Positions 15,092 to 28,540 are shown, counted from the first letter of the stretch. The stretch: DNA of 64,000 nt from Sediminibacillus albus (GCF_900101125.1 NZ_FNFL01000009.1:1-64000), one strand, 5' to 3'. Program-made: numbers and translations. The notes: a model not told the origin generated them from the sequence alone.

Positions 15092-15350
15092 TATGGGCCT
15101 CCTTACTACCGCGGTAAATATTTCCCCGGAAATAACAACTCCATGTCGAAAGACCTTAAATGCCAGTTCTGGACAAAATAATAATCACTTAGTCACAGGC
15201 TTTGACTCTATGTAATTCGGAAATTCACCCAAAATAAGCACAAAGCTGCTGCTTTTAAAGGTAACTCTTTTTAGAAATGAATCCGCAAAATCATGGATTC
15301 ACTCACAACTTTACAGTCCCAATAGTTCATCTCTTTCTTTTGTATGCAAC
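15092..15350. other. Gap between ecfA1 and the rplQ terminator
   Basis: About 260 bp, which must contain the promoter of the ECF operon or allow read-through. No near-consensus promoter or other element stood out. Confidence 0.4.
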
Positions 15351-15398
15351 AAAAAAGGGCTGGGATTCACCTCGTGAAAGAGATTCTGTCCTGCCCTT
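15346..15398 (-). terminator. Terminator at the end of the ribosomal superoperon (after rplQ)
   Basis: Minus strand AAGGGCAGGACAGAATCTC, a short loop, and the imperfect complement GAGGTGAATCCCAGCCC, then TTTTTTG. It lies about 20 bp beyond the rplQ stop. Confidence 0.8.
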
Positions 15399-15417
15399 CA
15401 AGCATACACTAAAAAAA

Positions 15418-15771
15418 TTAAACTAGCTCAATAATCGCCATTTCTGCTCCGTCACCACGACGAGGTCCCAATTTAAGGACGCGAGTATAACCGCCTTGAC
15501 GCTCATCATAACGTGCAGCAATGTCTGAGAATAATTTTTGGATTACATCTTCATTTTCATTTGCTTCTGCATTATATAGGAATGCAGCTGCTTGACGACG
15601 GGCATGAAGATCGCCACGCTTACCAAGCGTAATCATTTTTTCGACAACAGAACGAAGCTCTTTTGCTTTAGCTTCTGTAGTTTCTAATCGTTCATGAATA
15701 ATCAAGTCTGTGGCAAGGTTGCGAAGTAGTGCCATACGTGTATCAGTAGTACGACCTAGTTTTCTAGCCAT
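15418..15771 (-). CDS. rplQ: 50S ribosomal protein L17
   Basis: 117 residues. It has the N-terminal [20 protein letters not shown] and the helical bacterial core of about 110 residues. It binds 23S rRNA near the peptide tunnel exit. It is the last gene of the alpha part of the cluster, behind rpoA and followed by a strong terminator. Confidence 0.97.
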   Translation of the reverse strand: MARKLGRTTDTRMALLRNLATDLIIHERLETTEAKAKELRSVVEKMITLGKRGDLHARRQAAAFLYNAEANENEDVIQKLFSDIAARYDERQGGYTRVLKLGPRRGDGAEMAIIELV

Positions 15772-15819
15772 GGATTATCCCTCCCTTTTCCGGAATTTCT
15801 AAAGGTGTCTATTCACTTA

Positions 15820-16764
15820 TTAATCTTCGTTACGTAGACCTAGACCAAGATCCTCTAGTTTGTGTTTTACTTCTTCTAACGATTTTCGACCAAGATTGCG
15901 AACTTTCATCATATCTTCTTCCGACTTATGAGCAAGCTCTTGCACTGTATTGATACCAGCACGTTTTAAACAATTATAAGAACGGACAGATAAGTCCAAT
16001 TCTTCAATAGTCATTTCCAGAACTTTCTCTTTCTGGTCCTCTTCTTTTTCAATCATGATTTCAGCACTTTGGGCTTCATCAGTCAATCCAACGAAGATAT
16101 TCAAATGCTCTGTATATATCTTGGCTCCTAAAGAAACAGCCTCTTCAGGTCTTATGCTTCCATCTGTCCAAACATCTAAAGTCAACTTATCAAAGTTAGT
16201 AATCTGGCCAACGCGAGTGTTTTCTACTTGGTAAGTAACACGTGCTACTGGTGTAAAAATAGAATCGACCGGAATTACACCAATTGGCAGATCTTCATGA
16301 TTGTTTGTTTCAGCTGGGCGATATCCGCGACCTCTTTCAGCTACAATCTTCATACGTAAATTAGCGTTTTTTCCTAACGTAGCAATATGAAGATCAGGGT
16401 TTAATACTTCCACATCACTATCATAAGTAATGTCAGCAGCTGTAACTTTTCCTTCTCCCTGTACATCTATTTCCAATGTCTTTTCCTCATCGGAATAAAT
16501 TTTAAGAGCCAGTTTTTTCAGGTTTAAAATAATAGTCGTAACATCTTCAACGACTCCTTCAATCGTTGAAAATTCATGGAGTACCCCATCGATTTGGATG
16601 GATGTCACAGCAGCGCCAGGAAGTGAGGATAAAAGGATACGACGCAAGGAGTTACCTAGTGTAGTACCATATCCACGTTCAAGCGGTTCTACTACGAATT
16701 TGCCAAAGGTAGCGTCGTCGCTCACCTCAACCGTTTCAATCTTTGGCTTTTCAATCTCAATCAT
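15820..16764 (-). CDS. rpoA: RNA polymerase alpha subunit
   Basis: 314 residues, standard for Bacillus. The N-terminal dimerisation domain includes [21 protein letters not shown], where beta and beta' assemble. A linker rich in Glu follows at about 230-245. The C-terminal domain carries the DNA and activator-binding helix-hairpin-helix ([16 protein letters not shown] and [11 protein letters not shown]). Ribosome site GGAGGG. The 240-bp upstream gap holds a hairpin. Confidence 0.98.
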   Translation of the reverse strand: MIEIEKPKIETVEVSDDATFGKFVVEPLERGYGTTLGNSLRRILLSSLPGAAVTSIQIDGVLHEFSTIEGVVEDVTTIILNLKKLALKIYSDEEKTLEIDVQGEGKVTAADITYDSDVEVLNPDLHIATLGKNANLRMKIVAERGRGYRPAETNNHEDLPIGVIPVDSIFTPVARVTYQVENTRVGQITNFDKLTLDVWTDGSIRPEEAVSLGAKIYTEHLNIFVGLTDEAQSAEIMIEKEEDQKEKVLEMTIEELDLSVRSYNCLKRAGINTVQELAHKSEEDMMKVRNLGRKSLEEVKHKLEDLGLGLRNED

Positions 16765-16797
16765 TAATTAAAACCCTCCTTCAAAACGTCGAAACCC

Positions 16798-16822
16798 CGG
16801 TTAGACGTTAATGGTCTAACCG
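16798..16822 (-). promoter_or_regulatory. Hairpin in the rpsK-rpoA gap
   Basis: CGGTTAGAC (16798-16806), a 7-nt loop, and GTCTAACCG (16814-16822): a perfect 9-bp stem about 34 bases before the rpoA start. No T-run follows, so it is more likely a processing or translation-control structure than a terminator. Confidence 0.5.
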
Positions 16823-17004
16823 AAATTCCCCAGGTAGGCAGTTACCGTTCTCTGCACTATGCAACTTCGTATTGTGTTCTGTCATTTGCGATGCTGTAGG
16901 GAGGCCCAATGAAACCAGATCACTGATCTATTCCTCAGGCTTCCTGTACTTTTTAGCTATCATAACCCATTATAGACAGGGTGACAAATTATATACGGAT
17001 AAAA

Positions 17005-17394
17005 TTAAACACGACGACGTTTTGGCGGGCGGCAGCCATTGTGAGGAACTGGTGTTACGTCACGAATGGCTGTAACTTCTAAACCTGCTGCTTGAAGTGA
17101 ACGGATTGCTGCTTCACGTCCAGCACCAGGACCCTTAACAGTTACTTCTAGCGTTTTCAAACCATGTTCCATCCCTGATTTTGCTGCAGATTCAGCAGCC
17201 ATTTGCGCAGCAAACGGAGTGGATTTACGAGAACCCTTGAAGCCAAGAGAACCAGCACTGCTCCAGCTTACTACGTTACCTTGAACATCAGAGATAGTCA
17301 CGATAGTGTTGTTGAATGTTGAACGAATGTGAGCTATACCAGTGTCAATATTCTTTTTCACACGTTTTTTACGCGTATTTGTTTTACGAGCCAT
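17005..17394 (-). CDS. rpsK: 30S ribosomal protein S11
   Basis: 129 residues, with the family core [18 protein letters not shown] and the C-terminal [11 protein letters not shown] that contacts 16S rRNA on the platform. It lies 23 bp after rpsM. Confidence 0.98.
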   Translation of the reverse strand: MARKTNTRKKRVKKNIDTGIAHIRSTFNNTIVTISDVQGNVVSWSSAGSLGFKGSRKSTPFAAQMAAESAAKSGMEHGLKTLEVTVKGPGAGREAAIRSLQAAGLEVTAIRDVTPVPHNGCRPPKRRRV

Positions 17395-17417
17395 TGATTA
17401 ACTAACCTCCTTTTTAC

Positions 17418-17783
17418 TTATTTTCTCTTGTTAGCGATTGTACGACGCGGGCCTTTACGAGTACGAGAGTTGTTCTTCGTCTTTTGTCCCCGTAATGGAA
17501 GCCCTCTACGATGACGGATGCCACGATAAGAACCAATTTCGATCAAACGTTTAATGTTAAGGGAAACTTCACGGCGAAGGTCACCTTCAACAGAATACGT
17601 CTCGATTGCTTGACGAATCTTTCCTAGTTCATCTTCAGTTAGATCACGAACTCGAGTATCTTCAGAAACTCCAGCTTCTTTTAAGACTTCTTGTGCTGTA
17701 GTCTTTCCAACTCCATAAATATAGGTCAAGGAAATAACTACACGCTTATCACGTGGAATATCTACACCAGCAATACGTGCCAT
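17418..17783 (-). CDS. rpsM: 30S ribosomal protein S13
   Basis: 121 residues. It starts [18 protein letters not shown], has the [20 protein letters not shown] loop and a basic C-terminal tail that touches P-site tRNA and forms inter-subunit bridges. Family length. Confidence 0.98.
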   Translation of the reverse strand: MARIAGVDIPRDKRVVISLTYIYGVGKTTAQEVLKEAGVSEDTRVRDLTEDELGKIRQAIETYSVEGDLRREVSLNIKRLIEIGSYRGIRHRRGLPLRGQKTKNNSRTRKGPRRTIANKRK

Positions 17784-17806
17784 AAGATACGTGCACCTCC
17801 TTCAAT

Positions 17807-18145
<339 letters not shown>

Positions 18146-18168
<23 letters not shown>

Positions 18169-18481
18169 CGAGTTGATCTCCCTTCTTTAAATCAGTCACT
18201 ATATCATTGACAAATTTTGATAGAGCAAAACGCAGCTTACCATTTGTTACGCGACCAGTTTCTAGAAGGCTGTTCTGGACTTCCGGAGAAATATAATCCA
18301 TTAATTCAATATGATGCAAATTCTTCTTCTTCGGCCGATCATATTTTCTTTTCTCTCCATCAGCAAGCAAGACGAAACGATCGTCAAGAATTTGTATGAC
18401 AATCGCAAATTGACCTGCCTCCCGTCCTCGTGCAATTCGAACAACTTGACCTATTCGCGGACTCGACTCTGATTCACTCAA
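18146..18481 (-). CDS. KOW-domain RNA-binding protein (L14e-like, YbzG type)
   Basis: 111 residues. The N-terminal KOW motif region is [20 protein letters not shown], followed by a small beta domain and a charged helical tail. It is a Bacillaceae protein that resembles archaeal/eukaryal L14e and always sits between map and infA. Its role is unknown but presumably ribosome-linked. Two TTG codons compete. The first (18487) is one base from the ribosome site AAGGTGA; the second (18479-18481) is at a normal 6-bp distance and was chosen. Confidence 0.85.
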
Positions 18482-18497
18482 CCACAATCACCTTCAC

Positions 18498-19918
<1,421 letters not shown>

Positions 19919-19990
19919 TTATAAAGACACTCAGCTTGTTGCCAAGCCTTGTTTCCCATCCGCAAATGGTTTACAAGTGGCTTTGACTAC

Positions 19991-21286
19991 TTACTTGATA
20001 AAGCCTTTGTAATGGCGTTTAACAAGTTGGCTCTCTAGTTGTTTCATCGTTTGCAAAGCAACTCCCACAACAATTAAGAGACTTGTTCCCCCAATTTGTA
20101 CCGCTTGAGGCAAACCAGCCAAGTTTCCAAGAATCAATGGAAGTACAGATACGGCCGCCAAAAACAGAGCACCTACAAAAGTAAGCCGGTACATAACTCG
20201 GGTTAGATACGTTTCAGTATTCTTTCCTGGCCTTATACCAGGAACGTATCCGCCTTGTTTTTTGAGATTTTCAGCCATTTGTTCAGGATTTACCTGTACA
20301 AATGTATAGAAATAAGTGAAGGCTATAATTAATACTACGTAAATCACCATTCCAATTGGCTGTGTGTAATCAAAAATCGTTTCAATCCTATCAGCTACAC
20401 CGTTTCCTTCAAAAAAGCCAGCAACAGTTCGCGGTGCCACAATAAACGAAATGGCAAAAATGACTGGAATAACACCGGCTGCATTTACCTTTAATGGTAA
20501 ATGGGTGGATTGCCCACCTACTGGAGAACGGTTCACTAAACGCTTGGCGTATTGAATTGGTATTTTACGCAACGCCTGTTGAATGAAGATAACTCCAACA
20601 ACTACTGCAAGGACTACCAACACAATTAATGCGACAATGACTATGTTAATAAACAGATCATTGCCGACATCTCCGCCAAAATACTGTTCAAATATTTGGT
20701 TTACGCCATTTGGTATTGCCGCAACAATTCCAGCGAAAATGATGATTGATATTCCATTTCCTACACCATTGGCAGTGATTTGCTCACCAAGCCACATTAG
20801 AAATGCAGTTCCACTTGTTAATACAAGGGCAATGACTGCGAACTTTCCAAATCCAGGATCTTTAATTAAGTCTCCTCCTGTCATTGCATTAAAGCCGACA
20901 GACATTGTAGCAGCCTGAATAAAAGCAAGAATTATCGTACCATACCGAGTGAATTGGGCCAACTTCTTCCGCCCAACTTCTCCTTGCTTTTTCCATTCTG
21001 TAAACTTTGGTACAACATCCATTTGTAACAACTGCATGATAATCGAAGCGGTGATATATGGCATGATTCCCATTGCAAAAATAGAGAAGTTCTGCAATGC
21101 ACCGCCGCCAAACGTGTTTAAGAACCCAAACACACTTTGATCATTCATAAAGTCAATAGCTTCCCGATTGGTAAATGGTACAGGAATAAAGGTACCTAAC
21201 CTGAAAACGATCAGCATCAACAAAGTGAATACAATTTTTTCTCGAATGTCAGCCACGCGCACAAAATTGGAGATTGTACGGAACAT
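19991..21286 (-). CDS. secY: Protein translocase channel subunit SecY
   Basis: 431 residues with ten membrane helices, the SecYEG channel. It begins [18 protein letters not shown], has the plug region near FGGGALQNFSIFAMGIMPYI, and the long cytoplasmic loops LVNRSPVGGQSTHLPLK and GIRPGKNTETYLTRVM that bind SecA and ribosomes. The start ATG shares its A with the rplO stop (TAATG), and the ribosome site GAGGTG is inside rplO. Confidence 0.98.
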   Translation of the reverse strand: MFRTISNFVRVADIREKIVFTLLMLIVFRLGTFIPVPFTNREAIDFMNDQSVFGFLNTFGGGALQNFSIFAMGIMPYITASIIMQLLQMDVVPKFTEWKKQGEVGRKKLAQFTRYGTIILAFIQAATMSVGFNAMTGGDLIKDPGFGKFAVIALVLTSGTAFLMWLGEQITANGVGNGISIIIFAGIVAAIPNGVNQIFEQYFGGDVGNDLFINIVIVALIVLVVLAVVVGVIFIQQALRKIPIQYAKRLVNRSPVGGQSTHLPLKVNAAGVIPVIFAISFIVAPRTVAGFFEGNGVADRIETIFDYTQPIGMVIYVVLIIAFTYFYTFVQVNPEQMAENLKKQGGYVPGIRPGKNTETYLTRVMYRLTFVGALFLAAVSVLPLILGNLAGLPQAVQIGGTSLLIVVGVALQTMKQLESQLVKRHYKGFIK

Positions 21287-21723
21287 TAAATCACCTCAGT
21301 TTGACCGCCCGCTGCCTCAATAGCTTCTTTAGCTGAGGCAGAGAACTTATGAGCTTTTACAGTAAGTTTCTTTTCAACATTACCATTTCCAAGAACTTTA
21401 ATGCCTGCTTTGAGCTTGCTGACGACACCAGTTTCTAGTAAAAGCTCAGGTGTTACTTCTGTGCCTTCATCAAATTGGTTTAGAGCTTCCAAGTTTACGA
21501 TCGCAAATTCTTTGCGATGAATGTTGGTAAATCCACGCTTAGGCAAACGTTGGAATAATGGCATTTGACCGCCTTCGAAACCTGGACGTACTCCGCCGCC
21601 TGAACGGGCCTTCTGTCCTTTATGTCCGCGCCCAGCTGTTTTTCCATTACCTGAAGACATTCCTCGACCAACACGATTACGTTTTTTACGAGCTTCTGCT
21701 GGCTTCAATTCATGAAGTTTCAT
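21286..21723 (-). CDS. rplO: 50S ribosomal protein L15
   Basis: 145 residues. The long basic Gly-rich N-terminal arm ([19 protein letters not shown] type) threads into 23S rRNA, and a globular C-terminal half ends in AAGGQTEVI. It is joined to secY by a one-base stop/start overlap. Confidence 0.98.
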   Translation of the reverse strand: MKLHELKPAEARKKRNRVGRGMSSGNGKTAGRGHKGQKARSGGGVRPGFEGGQMPLFQRLPKRGFTNIHRKEFAIVNLEALNQFDEGTEVTPELLLETGVVSKLKAGIKVLGNGNVEKKLTVKAHKFSASAKEAIEAAGGQTEVI

Positions 21724-21754
21724 GCGAGCACCTCCTCTTTGCGCTTTTCGTTAA

Positions 21755-21937
21755 TTATACTTCTTTTACCGTTACTAAATGCGATACTTTGTTAATCATG
21801 CCTCTTACGGCAGGAGTATCTTCACGGACTACCGTCTGACGAATTTTATTCAAGCCTAGTGTTTTGACTGTAACCTTCTGTCCTTCAGTTCTGCCAATAA
21901 CACTGCGCGTGAGGGTAATTTCTAACTTTTTAGCCAT
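21755..21937 (-). CDS. rpmD: 50S ribosomal protein L30
   Basis: 60 residues: [19 protein letters not shown] and the [15 protein letters not shown] end. The normal short bacterial form, between rpsE and rplO. Confidence 0.97.
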   Translation of the reverse strand: MAKKLEITLTRSVIGRTEGQKVTVKTLGLNKIRQTVVREDTPAVRGMINKVSHLVTVKEV

Positions 21938-21950
21938 GTGATTTCCCTCC

Positions 21951-22454
21951 TTATCCTAACAGTTCTTCTACTGACTTGCCGCGTAGTTTGGCAACATCTT
22001 CTGCACGCTTAAGTTCGCTTAAACCATTAATAGTTGCACGAACCATATTGATTGGTGTGTTAGATCCTAATGATTTAGATAGGATATCACCAACACCTGC
22101 AAGCTCAAGTACCGCACGTACAGGTCCACCGGCTATAACTCCGGTACCTTCTGCAGCGGGTTTCATAAGAATGTTTCCTGCGCCAAAACCGCCAGTAATT
22201 TCATGTGGAATAGTTGTACCTACGATTGGTACGTTAACTAGGTTTTTCTTCGCATCATCGATTGCCTTTTTGATGGCATCTGGTACTTCTTGTGCTTTCC
22301 CAGTGCCAAAACCTACATGACCGTTTTTATCGCCGACGACCACTAGTGCAGCAAAGCGGAAACGACGTCCACCTTTTACTACTTTTGCGACACGGTTTAT
22401 AGTGACTACACGTTCTTCAAGATCTAATTTATTCGGGTCAATGTTTGTACGCAA
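21951..22454 (-). CDS. rpsE: 30S ribosomal protein S5
   Basis: 167 residues. The dsRNA-binding-like N-terminal domain ([20 protein letters not shown]) and the C-terminal domain with [18 protein letters not shown] are intact. The VKGGRRFRF loop where spectinomycin resistance mutations arise looks wild type. The start is TTG (22452-22454) after GGAGGG. Confidence 0.98.
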   Translation of the reverse strand: MRTNIDPNKLDLEERVVTINRVAKVVKGGRRFRFAALVVVGDKNGHVGFGTGKAQEVPDAIKKAIDDAKKNLVNVPIVGTTIPHEITGGFGAGNILMKPAAEGTGVIAGGPVRAVLELAGVGDILSKSLGSNTPINMVRATINGLSELKRAEDVAKLRGKSVEELLG

Positions 22455-22475
22455 TATATGTCCCTCCTTTTTCTA

Positions 22476-22838
22476 TTAAAATTCAAGACCTGCTTCGCGA
22501 GCAGCTTCTGCTAATGCTTTTACACGTCCGTGGTATAAGTAACCTCCGCGGTCAAATACTACGTTCTTGTGTCCATTCTCTATTGCACGTTTAGCGATTA
22601 ATTCGCCAACCTTTTGGGCAGCCTCAACGTTTCCTGTCGCATCCAGGCTAAGATCGTTATCTACTGTAGATGCGCTGGCCAATGTTTTGCTGTTGATATC
22701 ATCTATAAGCTGTGCGTAGATATGCTTGTTAGAGCGGTAAACGTTCAAACGAGGACGCTCAGCAGTACCAAACAGATTTTTTCTGACACGTGTGTGTCTT
22801 TTCTTTCGCACAACGTTCTTATCAGGCTTTGTGATCAT
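22476..22838 (-). CDS. rplR: 50S ribosomal protein L18
   Basis: 120 residues, family length. It binds 5S rRNA, with the basic N-terminal [20 protein letters not shown] and the C-terminal [20 protein letters not shown]. Confidence 0.98.
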   Translation of the reverse strand: MITKPDKNVVRKKRHTRVRKNLFGTAERPRLNVYRSNKHIYAQLIDDINSKTLASASTVDNDLSLDATGNVEAAQKVGELIAKRAIENGHKNVVFDRGGYLYHGRVKALAEAAREAGLEF

Positions 22839-22870
22839 CTAGGTCACTCCTTTCTGTACCCTAACCTACC

Positions 22871-23407
22871 TTATTTTGCAGTTTTACCTTCTTTACGACG
22901 TACATATTCACCTTCGTAACGGATACCCTTGCCTTTATAAGGTTCAGGTGGACGAATAGCTCTAATGTTAGCCGCAACTGCTCCAACTAGCTCTTTATCG
23001 ATTCCTTTTACAGTTACTTTTGTGTTAGCAGGAACTTCGATTTCAATTCCTTCGCGTTGTTCCACTTCCACTGGATGTGAATAACCAGCGTTAATGATAA
23101 CTTTATCCCCTTGCTTAGTAGCACGGTAACCAACACCAGTAATTTCAAGGCTCTTTTCGTATCCTTTATGGACTCCCTCAACCATATTGCCGATCAAGCT
23201 TCGGGTAGTTCCATGAAGAGCACGATGTTCTTTATTATCGCTTGGGCGTTCAACAGTAAGAACGTTATCTTCGATTTTAATGGTGATGTCCGGATGGAAA
23301 GTACGAGTAAGCTCTCCTTTAGGACCTTTAACTGTAACGATGTTTCCGTCTTGTTTGACTTCTACACCTTCTGGGATTTCTAATATTTTAAAACCTACAC
23401 GAGACAT
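22871..23407 (-). CDS. rplF: 50S ribosomal protein L6
   Basis: 178 residues with two related alpha/beta domains. The conserved end is [20 protein letters not shown]. It sits near the factor-binding site of the large subunit. Part of the spc block. Confidence 0.98.
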   Translation of the reverse strand: MSRVGFKILEIPEGVEVKQDGNIVTVKGPKGELTRTFHPDITIKIEDNVLTVERPSDNKEHRALHGTTRSLIGNMVEGVHKGYEKSLEITGVGYRATKQGDKVIINAGYSHPVEVEQREGIEIEVPANTKVTVKGIDKELVGAVAANIRAIRPPEPYKGKGIRYEGEYVRRKEGKTAK

Positions 23408-23437
23408 TCAAAGCACCTCCTATCTTATCTAAATAGA

Positions 23438-23836
23438 TTACCAAATGTATGCGAGCACTTCGCCGCCGATAGCTTGCGCGCGTGCTTCTTTATCAGATAG
23501 CACACCTTGTGAAGTGGAAACAATCGCAATGCCAAGACCGTTCAATACTTTTGGTATTTCATCAGCTTTAGCATAAACGCGCAATCCAGGCTTACTAATT
23601 CTCTTCAGGCCAGAGATTACTCTTTCTTCGTTTGTGCCGTATTTAAGGAAAATACGCAAAACACCTTGTTTGTTATCTTCAATGAATTCGTAATCGCGCA
23701 CGAAACCTTCACGCTTCAGAATGTCTGCAACCTCTTTTTTTAATTTAGATGCAGGTACTTCAAGTTTCTCATGGCGGACCATGTTAGCATTACGAATTCG
23801 AGTAAGCATATCTGCAATTGGGTCTGTCATAACCAT
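23438..23836 (-). CDS. rpsH: 30S ribosomal protein S8
   Basis: 132 residues, the B. subtilis length when started at [11 protein letters not shown]. The C-terminal [12 protein letters not shown]-like core (here [19 protein letters not shown]) binds the central domain of 16S rRNA. Ribosome site GGAGG ahead of the ATG. Confidence 0.98.
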   Translation of the reverse strand: MVMTDPIADMLTRIRNANMVRHEKLEVPASKLKKEVADILKREGFVRDYEFIEDNKQGVLRIFLKYGTNEERVISGLKRISKPGLRVYAKADEIPKVLNGLGIAIVSTSQGVLSDKEARAQAIGGEVLAYIW

Positions 23837-23865
23837 TATTCATTACCTCCTTCCCTGATCGGGGA

Positions 23866-24081
<216 letters not shown>

Positions 24082-24621
24082 TTATTTTTGGAAAGGCATG
24101 CCAAGCTGAGCTAAAAGTTCACGTGCTTCTTCGTCTGTATTAGAAGTTGTTACAATTACAACATCCATGCCGCGCACTTTATTTACTTTGTCATAATTAA
24201 TTTCTGGGAAAATCAATTGTTCTTTTACGCCTAGAGTGTAGTTGCCGCGTCCGTCAAATGCTTTACTAGAAATACCACGGAAGTCACGTACACGTGGTAG
24301 TGATACCCCTATTAGCTTTTGAAGAAATTCGTACATACGCTCTCCGCGAAGGGTTACTTTTGCCCCGATAGGCATCCCCTCACGCAAACGGAAACCTGCA
24401 ATTGATTTCTTTGCTTTAGTAACCATTGGCTGTTGGCCTGAGATCAATGAAAGTTCCTCAACAGCGTTATCCAACGCTTTAGTGTTTTGAACTGCATCGC
24501 CGACACCCATGTTGATTACGATTTTTTCTACTTTCGGTACTTGCATTACTGAATCATAATTAAATTTCTCTGCCAATGAAGGAACGATTTCCTCTTGGTA
24601 TCTTTTTTTCAATTCGTTCAT
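24082..24621 (-). CDS. rplE: 50S ribosomal protein L5
   Basis: 179 residues, a 5S rRNA-binding protein. Conserved stretches include [29 protein letters not shown]-like [12 protein letters not shown] and the C-terminal LGMPFQK. Standard length and place. Confidence 0.98.
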   Translation of the reverse strand: MNELKKRYQEEIVPSLAEKFNYDSVMQVPKVEKIVINMGVGDAVQNTKALDNAVEELSLISGQQPMVTKAKKSIAGFRLREGMPIGAKVTLRGERMYEFLQKLIGVSLPRVRDFRGISSKAFDGRGNYTLGVKEQLIFPEINYDKVNKVRGMDVVIVTTSNTDEEARELLAQLGMPFQK

Positions 24622-24647
24622 CGAGTAGCCCTCCTTTCGCCGCTAAT

Positions 24648-24959
24648 TTATTTATCTAATGCTTCACCGGATTTTTTAGCGATACGGACTTTCTTACCGT
24701 CACGTTCTTCATAACCAACACGAGTTGGTTCGCCGGATTTAGGATCAATCGGCATCACATTGGAAACATGGATAGATGCTTCCTGGTTAAGAATTCCGCC
24801 TTGCGGGTTATCCTGGGAAGGTTTAGCGTGTTTTTTCACAACATTGATACCTTCTACCAATACACGTTCTTTCTTAGGATAAGCTTCTAGAATAGTGCCT
24901 TGTTTGCCGCTATCCTTTCCAGCTATCACTTGAACTTTGTCACCTTTTTTAACATGCAT
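24648..24959 (-). CDS. rplX: 50S ribosomal protein L24
   Basis: 103 residues with an N-terminal KOW motif ([20 protein letters not shown]). An early 23S assembly initiator. The C-terminal [17 protein letters not shown] is typical. Confidence 0.98.
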   Translation of the reverse strand: MHVKKGDKVQVIAGKDSGKQGTILEAYPKKERVLVEGINVVKKHAKPSQDNPQGGILNQEASIHVSNVMPIDPKSGEPTRVGYEERDGKKVRIAKKSGEALDK

Positions 24960-24994
24960 ACTTGCTGCACCTCCTTACAAGGCTTTTAATTCGC

Positions 24995-25363
24995 TTATAA
25001 TACTTCTGGAGCTAGTGAAACGATTTTCATGAATTTTGCATCACGCAATTCACGGGCAACTGGTCCAAAGATACGAGTACCGCGTGGACTTTTATCTTCC
25101 CGTACAATTACTGCTGCATTTTCATCAAATCGAATATAAGATCCGTCTTTACGGCGCATACCGCTCTTCGAACGGACAACAACAGCTCTTACTACTTCAC
25201 CTTTTTTAACAACGCCGCCTGGTGTTGCTTGTTTCACCGTACAAACGATCACATCGCCAATATTGGCAGTTTTACGTCCTGAGCCGCCAAGTACTTTGAT
25301 TGTAAGCACTTCACGCGCTCCTGAGTTATCTGCAACTTTTAAACGAGTTTCTTGTTGAATCAT
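24995..25363 (-). CDS. rplN: 50S ribosomal protein L14
   Basis: 122 residues: [18 protein letters not shown] at the start and [18 protein letters not shown] at the end. Highly conserved; forms inter-subunit bridges. Confidence 0.98.
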   Translation of the reverse strand: MIQQETRLKVADNSGAREVLTIKVLGGSGRKTANIGDVIVCTVKQATPGGVVKKGEVVRAVVVRSKSGMRRKDGSYIRFDENAAVIVREDKSPRGTRIFGPVARELRDAKFMKIVSLAPEVL

Positions 25364-25405
25364 ACTGCTGTAACCTCCCTTCGGAATCCTTCCGAGCGAA
25401 CTTTA

Positions 25406-25669
25406 TTAAATAATAACCGCTTCTTCAACAACTTCCACTAGACGGAAACGTTTAGTAGCTGATAGCGGGCGAGTTTCCATAATACGAACTACATCGCCAG
25501 TTTTAGCCTGGTTGTTTTCATCATGAACCTTAAACTTTTTAGAATACTTAACACGTTTTCCATAAAGCTTATGGAATTTATACGTTTCAACTAATACAGT
25601 AATGGTTTTATCCATTTTGTCTGATACTACTCGGCCGTTATAGACCTTACGATTGTTACGTTCACTCAT
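25406..25669 (-). CDS. rpsQ: 30S ribosomal protein S17
   Basis: 87 residues, OB fold, with [15 protein letters not shown] and the CDVVRI-like [13 protein letters not shown]. Family length. Confidence 0.98.
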   Translation of the reverse strand: MSERNNRKVYNGRVVSDKMDKTITVLVETYKFHKLYGKRVKYSKKFKVHDENNQAKTGDVVRIMETRPLSATKRFRLVEVVEEAVII

Positions 25670-25695
25670 GTGAGGCTAACCTCCTCTCAGGTTTA

Positions 25696-25896
25696 CTAGT
25701 TATTAACGCTCAATTCTCTTTCACGAACAACTGTCTTCATACGCGCAATCGACTTGCGCACTTCACGAAGGCGAGCTGTGTTTTCCAACTGGCCTGTTGC
25801 TAATTGGAAACGCAGGTTAAATAGTTCTTCTTTTAAAGATTTGACTTTTTGTTCAATTTCGGCAGTGGTTAATTCTCTGATTTCATTAGCCTTCAT
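25696..25896 (-). CDS. rpmC: 50S ribosomal protein L29
   Basis: 66 residues when started at [15 protein letters not shown], the B. subtilis length. An in-frame start 15 bases upstream is less likely. Two long helices; binds near the tunnel exit where trigger factor and SRP dock. Its start overlaps the end of rplP by 11 bp. Confidence 0.96.
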   Translation of the reverse strand: MKANEIRELTTAEIEQKVKSLKEELFNLRFQLATGQLENTARLREVRKSIARMKTVVRERELSVNN

Positions 25897-26320
25897 TGAT
25901 TTCACCACCAATTTCTTCGCGTTTTACAAACTTAGTTTTAATCGGTAGTTTATGAGAAGCAAGACGCAATGCTTCACGCGCTACTTCTTCAGAAACACCA
26001 GCGATTTCAAACATGATTTTGCCTGGTTTAACTACTGCAACCCATCCTTCAGGAGCACCTTTACCGGATCCCATCCGAACCTCTAGAGGTTTAGCAGTAT
26101 AAGGTTTGTCTGGAAAGATTTTAATCCAAACTTTACCGCCACGTTTCATATAACGAGTCATTGCAATACGAGCAGCCTCGATTTGACGGCTTGTAATCCA
26201 AGAAGCTTCAACAGCTTGTAGTCCATATTCACCAAATGCAACAGTCGTACCGCCTTTTGCTTGACCATTCATGCGGCCGCGATGCTGCTTACGATATTTT
26301 ACACGTTTAGGCATTAACAT
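25886..26320 (-). CDS. rplP: 50S ribosomal protein L16
   Basis: 144 residues. It has the N-terminal [20 protein letters not shown] and the core [20 protein letters not shown]. It lines the A-site tRNA elbow region. Confidence 0.98.
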   Translation of the reverse strand: MLMPKRVKYRKQHRGRMNGQAKGGTTVAFGEYGLQAVEASWITSRQIEAARIAMTRYMKRGGKVWIKIFPDKPYTAKPLEVRMGSGKGAPEGWVAVVKPGKIMFEIAGVSEEVAREALRLASHKLPIKTKFVKREEIGGEINEG

Positions 26321-26337
26321 AATGCGTTCCCCCTTCC

Positions 26338-26979
26338 TTATTGATTGTTTTTAGTTGGAAGGACTTCTCCACGATAGATCCACACTTTTACACCTAGTTT
26401 ACCGTACGTAGTATCTGCTTCTGCAGTACCGTAGTCGATATCAGCACGTAGTGTGTGAAGTGGTACAGTTCCTTCGCTGTAATGTTCTGCACGAGCGATG
26501 TCTGCTCCGCCAAGACGACCGGAAACTTGAGTACGAATACCTTTAGCTCCTGCACGCATAGCGCGTTGAATCGTTTGTTTTTGAGCACGACGGAAAGAAA
26601 TACGATTTTCTAATTGGCGGGCAATGTTTTCAGCAACCAATGTTGCATTCAGGTCTGCTTTTTTCACTTCAACGATGTTGATGTGAACTCTTTTGCCAGT
26701 CAATGCGTTAAGTGATTTACGAAGTGCTTCTACTTCAGAACCGCCTTTACCGATAACCATTCCTGGTTTCGCAGTAGAGATAGAAATATTAACACGGTTA
26801 GCTGCACGCTCGATTTCAATGCTGGATACTGCTGCATCTTTCAGGCGTTTTTCAATATATTCACGAATTTTGATGTCTTCATGCAATAAATCTGCGTAAT
26901 CTTTGCCAGCGTACCATTTGGATTCCCAATCGCGGATGACACCGACACGAAGTCCTACAGGATTAACTTTTTGACCCAC
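26338..26979 (-). CDS. rpsC: 30S ribosomal protein S3
   Basis: 213 residues. A KH domain ([19 protein letters not shown]) and the C-terminal [17 protein letters not shown] region near the mRNA entry tunnel. Slightly shorter at the C-terminus than B. subtilis S3 (218). Confidence 0.98.
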   Translation of the reverse strand: MGQKVNPVGLRVGVIRDWESKWYAGKDYADLLHEDIKIREYIEKRLKDAAVSSIEIERAANRVNISISTAKPGMVIGKGGSEVEALRKSLNALTGKRVHINIVEVKKADLNATLVAENIARQLENRISFRRAQKQTIQRAMRAGAKGIRTQVSGRLGGADIARAEHYSEGTVPLHTLRADIDYGTAEADTTYGKLGVKVWIYRGEVLPTKNNQ

Positions 26980-26982
26980 TGA

Positions 26983-27324
26983 TTATCCCTCCTTCTTTTC
27001 TGTTACAACCACAGTGATATGGCTGGTTCTTTTATTGATTTGGCTTGCACGACCCATAGCGCGAGGGCGGAAACGTTTCAAAGTAACGCCTTCGTTTACA
27101 AATGCTTCAGAAACTACTAGATCGTCCGGGTTCATTTCATAATTGTGTTCAGCATTAGCAACAGCTGATCTTAAAACTTTCTCAACAACCGGTGATGCGC
27201 CACGTTGTGTATGGTTTAATATTGCGACTGCTTCTCCGACATTTTTTCCTCGAATTAAATCTACGACTAAACGAACTTTACGAGGAGCAATTCGAACAGA
27301 TTTTGCAACGGCTTTTGCTTGCAT
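26983..27324 (-). CDS. rplV: 50S ribosomal protein L22
   Basis: 113 residues from the ATG at 27322-27324, 8 bp after GAGGAGG; a TTG directly before it could also serve. It has the tunnel-lining hairpin with [18 protein letters not shown], where macrolide-resistance changes occur; it looks wild type. Confidence 0.97.
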   Translation of the reverse strand: MQAKAVAKSVRIAPRKVRLVVDLIRGKNVGEAVAILNHTQRGASPVVEKVLRSAVANAEHNYEMNPDDLVVSEAFVNEGVTLKRFRPRAMGRASQINKRTSHITVVVTEKKEG

Positions 27325-27342
27325 CAAGAGTGCCTCCTCTCA

Positions 27343-27621
27343 TTAGCGTTTTGTTTTCTTGTCATCGCCAGAATGCCCTTTGAACGTGCGGGATGGCGCG
27401 AATTCACCCAATTTGTGCCCGACCATATCTTCAGTGATATAAACCGGTACATGTTTGCGACCATCATATACAGCGATGGTATGACCAACGAAATTAGGGA
27501 ATATAGTAGAACGGCGAGACCAAGTTCTTACAACTTGTTTTTTATCGTCTTCGTTCAATTTTTCGACTTTTTTCATTAAATGGTCATCTGCGAAAGGTCC
27601 TTTTTTTAAGCTGCGACCCAT
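27343..27621 (-). CDS. rpsS: 30S ribosomal protein S19
   Basis: 92 residues: [20 protein letters not shown] at the start and [14 protein letters not shown] near the end. It binds the head of the 30S with S13. Confidence 0.98.
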   Translation of the reverse strand: MGRSLKKGPFADDHLMKKVEKLNEDDKKQVVRTWSRRSTIFPNFVGHTIAVYDGRKHVPVYITEDMVGHKLGEFAPSRTFKGHSGDDKKTKR

Positions 27622-27678
27622 ACATAAACCTCCCTTTGTGATTGACAGACGGGAATGATTGCCCGCCTTTCAATCCCG

Positions 27679-28509
27679 TTATTTTTTACGTTTACGAACA
27701 ATGAATTTATCCGTAGGTTTGTTGCGTTTACGAGTTTTCTTACCAAGCGTAGGTTTACCCCAAGGTGACATTGGTGATTTACGTCCGATTGGAGCACGGC
27801 CTTCACCACCACCATGCGGGTGATCGTTAGGGTTCATTACAGAACCGCGGACTGTCGGGCGCATACCTTTCCAACGAGAACGTCCTGCTTTACCTACATT
27901 AATAAGTTCATGTTCCACATTACCTACTTGACCTATTGTTGCACGGCAAGTTCCTAGTACTAAACGAACTTCCCCGGATACTAGTCTTACTAGTACGTAC
28001 TTGTCTTCACGACCTAGAATTTGAGCTTGCGCACCTGCAGAACGAGCAAGCTGCCCACCGCGGCCCGGCTTCAATTCAACGTTATGAATAATTGTACCAA
28101 CAGGAATGTTTAGTAGAGGAAGTGAATTCCCTAGTTTAATATCAGCCTCTGGCCCAGAAATGATTTCCGTACCTACTGTAAGGCCTTTTGGTGCTAGGAT
28201 GTAACGCTTTTCACCATCTACATAGTTGATCAATGCAATGTTAGCGGAGCGGTTTGGATCATATTCGATCGTAGCAACGCGTCCTGGTATTCCATCTTTA
28301 TCGCGTTTAAAATCAATAATACGATATTGACGCTTATGCCCACCGCCCTGATGACGAACTGTTAATTTACCCTGGTTGTTACGTCCGCCACGTTTATGAA
28401 GCGGGCTTAGCAGGGATTTTTCCGGCTGGTTAGTTGTGATTTCTGCAAAATCAGAACTAGACATGCCGCGTCTACCATTTGAGGTTGGTTTATACTTTTT
28501 AATCGCCAT
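27679..28509 (-). CDS. rplB: 50S ribosomal protein L2
   Basis: 276 residues. It carries the essential region [20 protein letters not shown], with the His close to the peptidyl-transferase centre, and the basic C-terminal tail. Family length. Confidence 0.98.
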   Translation of the reverse strand: MAIKKYKPTSNGRRGMSSSDFAEITTNQPEKSLLSPLHKRGGRNNQGKLTVRHQGGGHKRQYRIIDFKRDKDGIPGRVATIEYDPNRSANIALINYVDGEKRYILAPKGLTVGTEIISGPEADIKLGNSLPLLNIPVGTIIHNVELKPGRGGQLARSAGAQAQILGREDKYVLVRLVSGEVRLVLGTCRATIGQVGNVEHELINVGKAGRSRWKGMRPTVRGSVMNPNDHPHGGGEGRAPIGRKSPMSPWGKPTLGKKTRKRNKPTDKFIVRKRKK

Positions 28510-28540
28510 CTGTTTTCCCTCCTTTTTTGTTGATTTTTAT

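Noticed and set aside
16765-17004. Possible gene in the rpsK-rpoA gap
   Set aside because: The plus-strand frame here overlaps the rpsK end and has no ribosome site; only a hairpin is supported.
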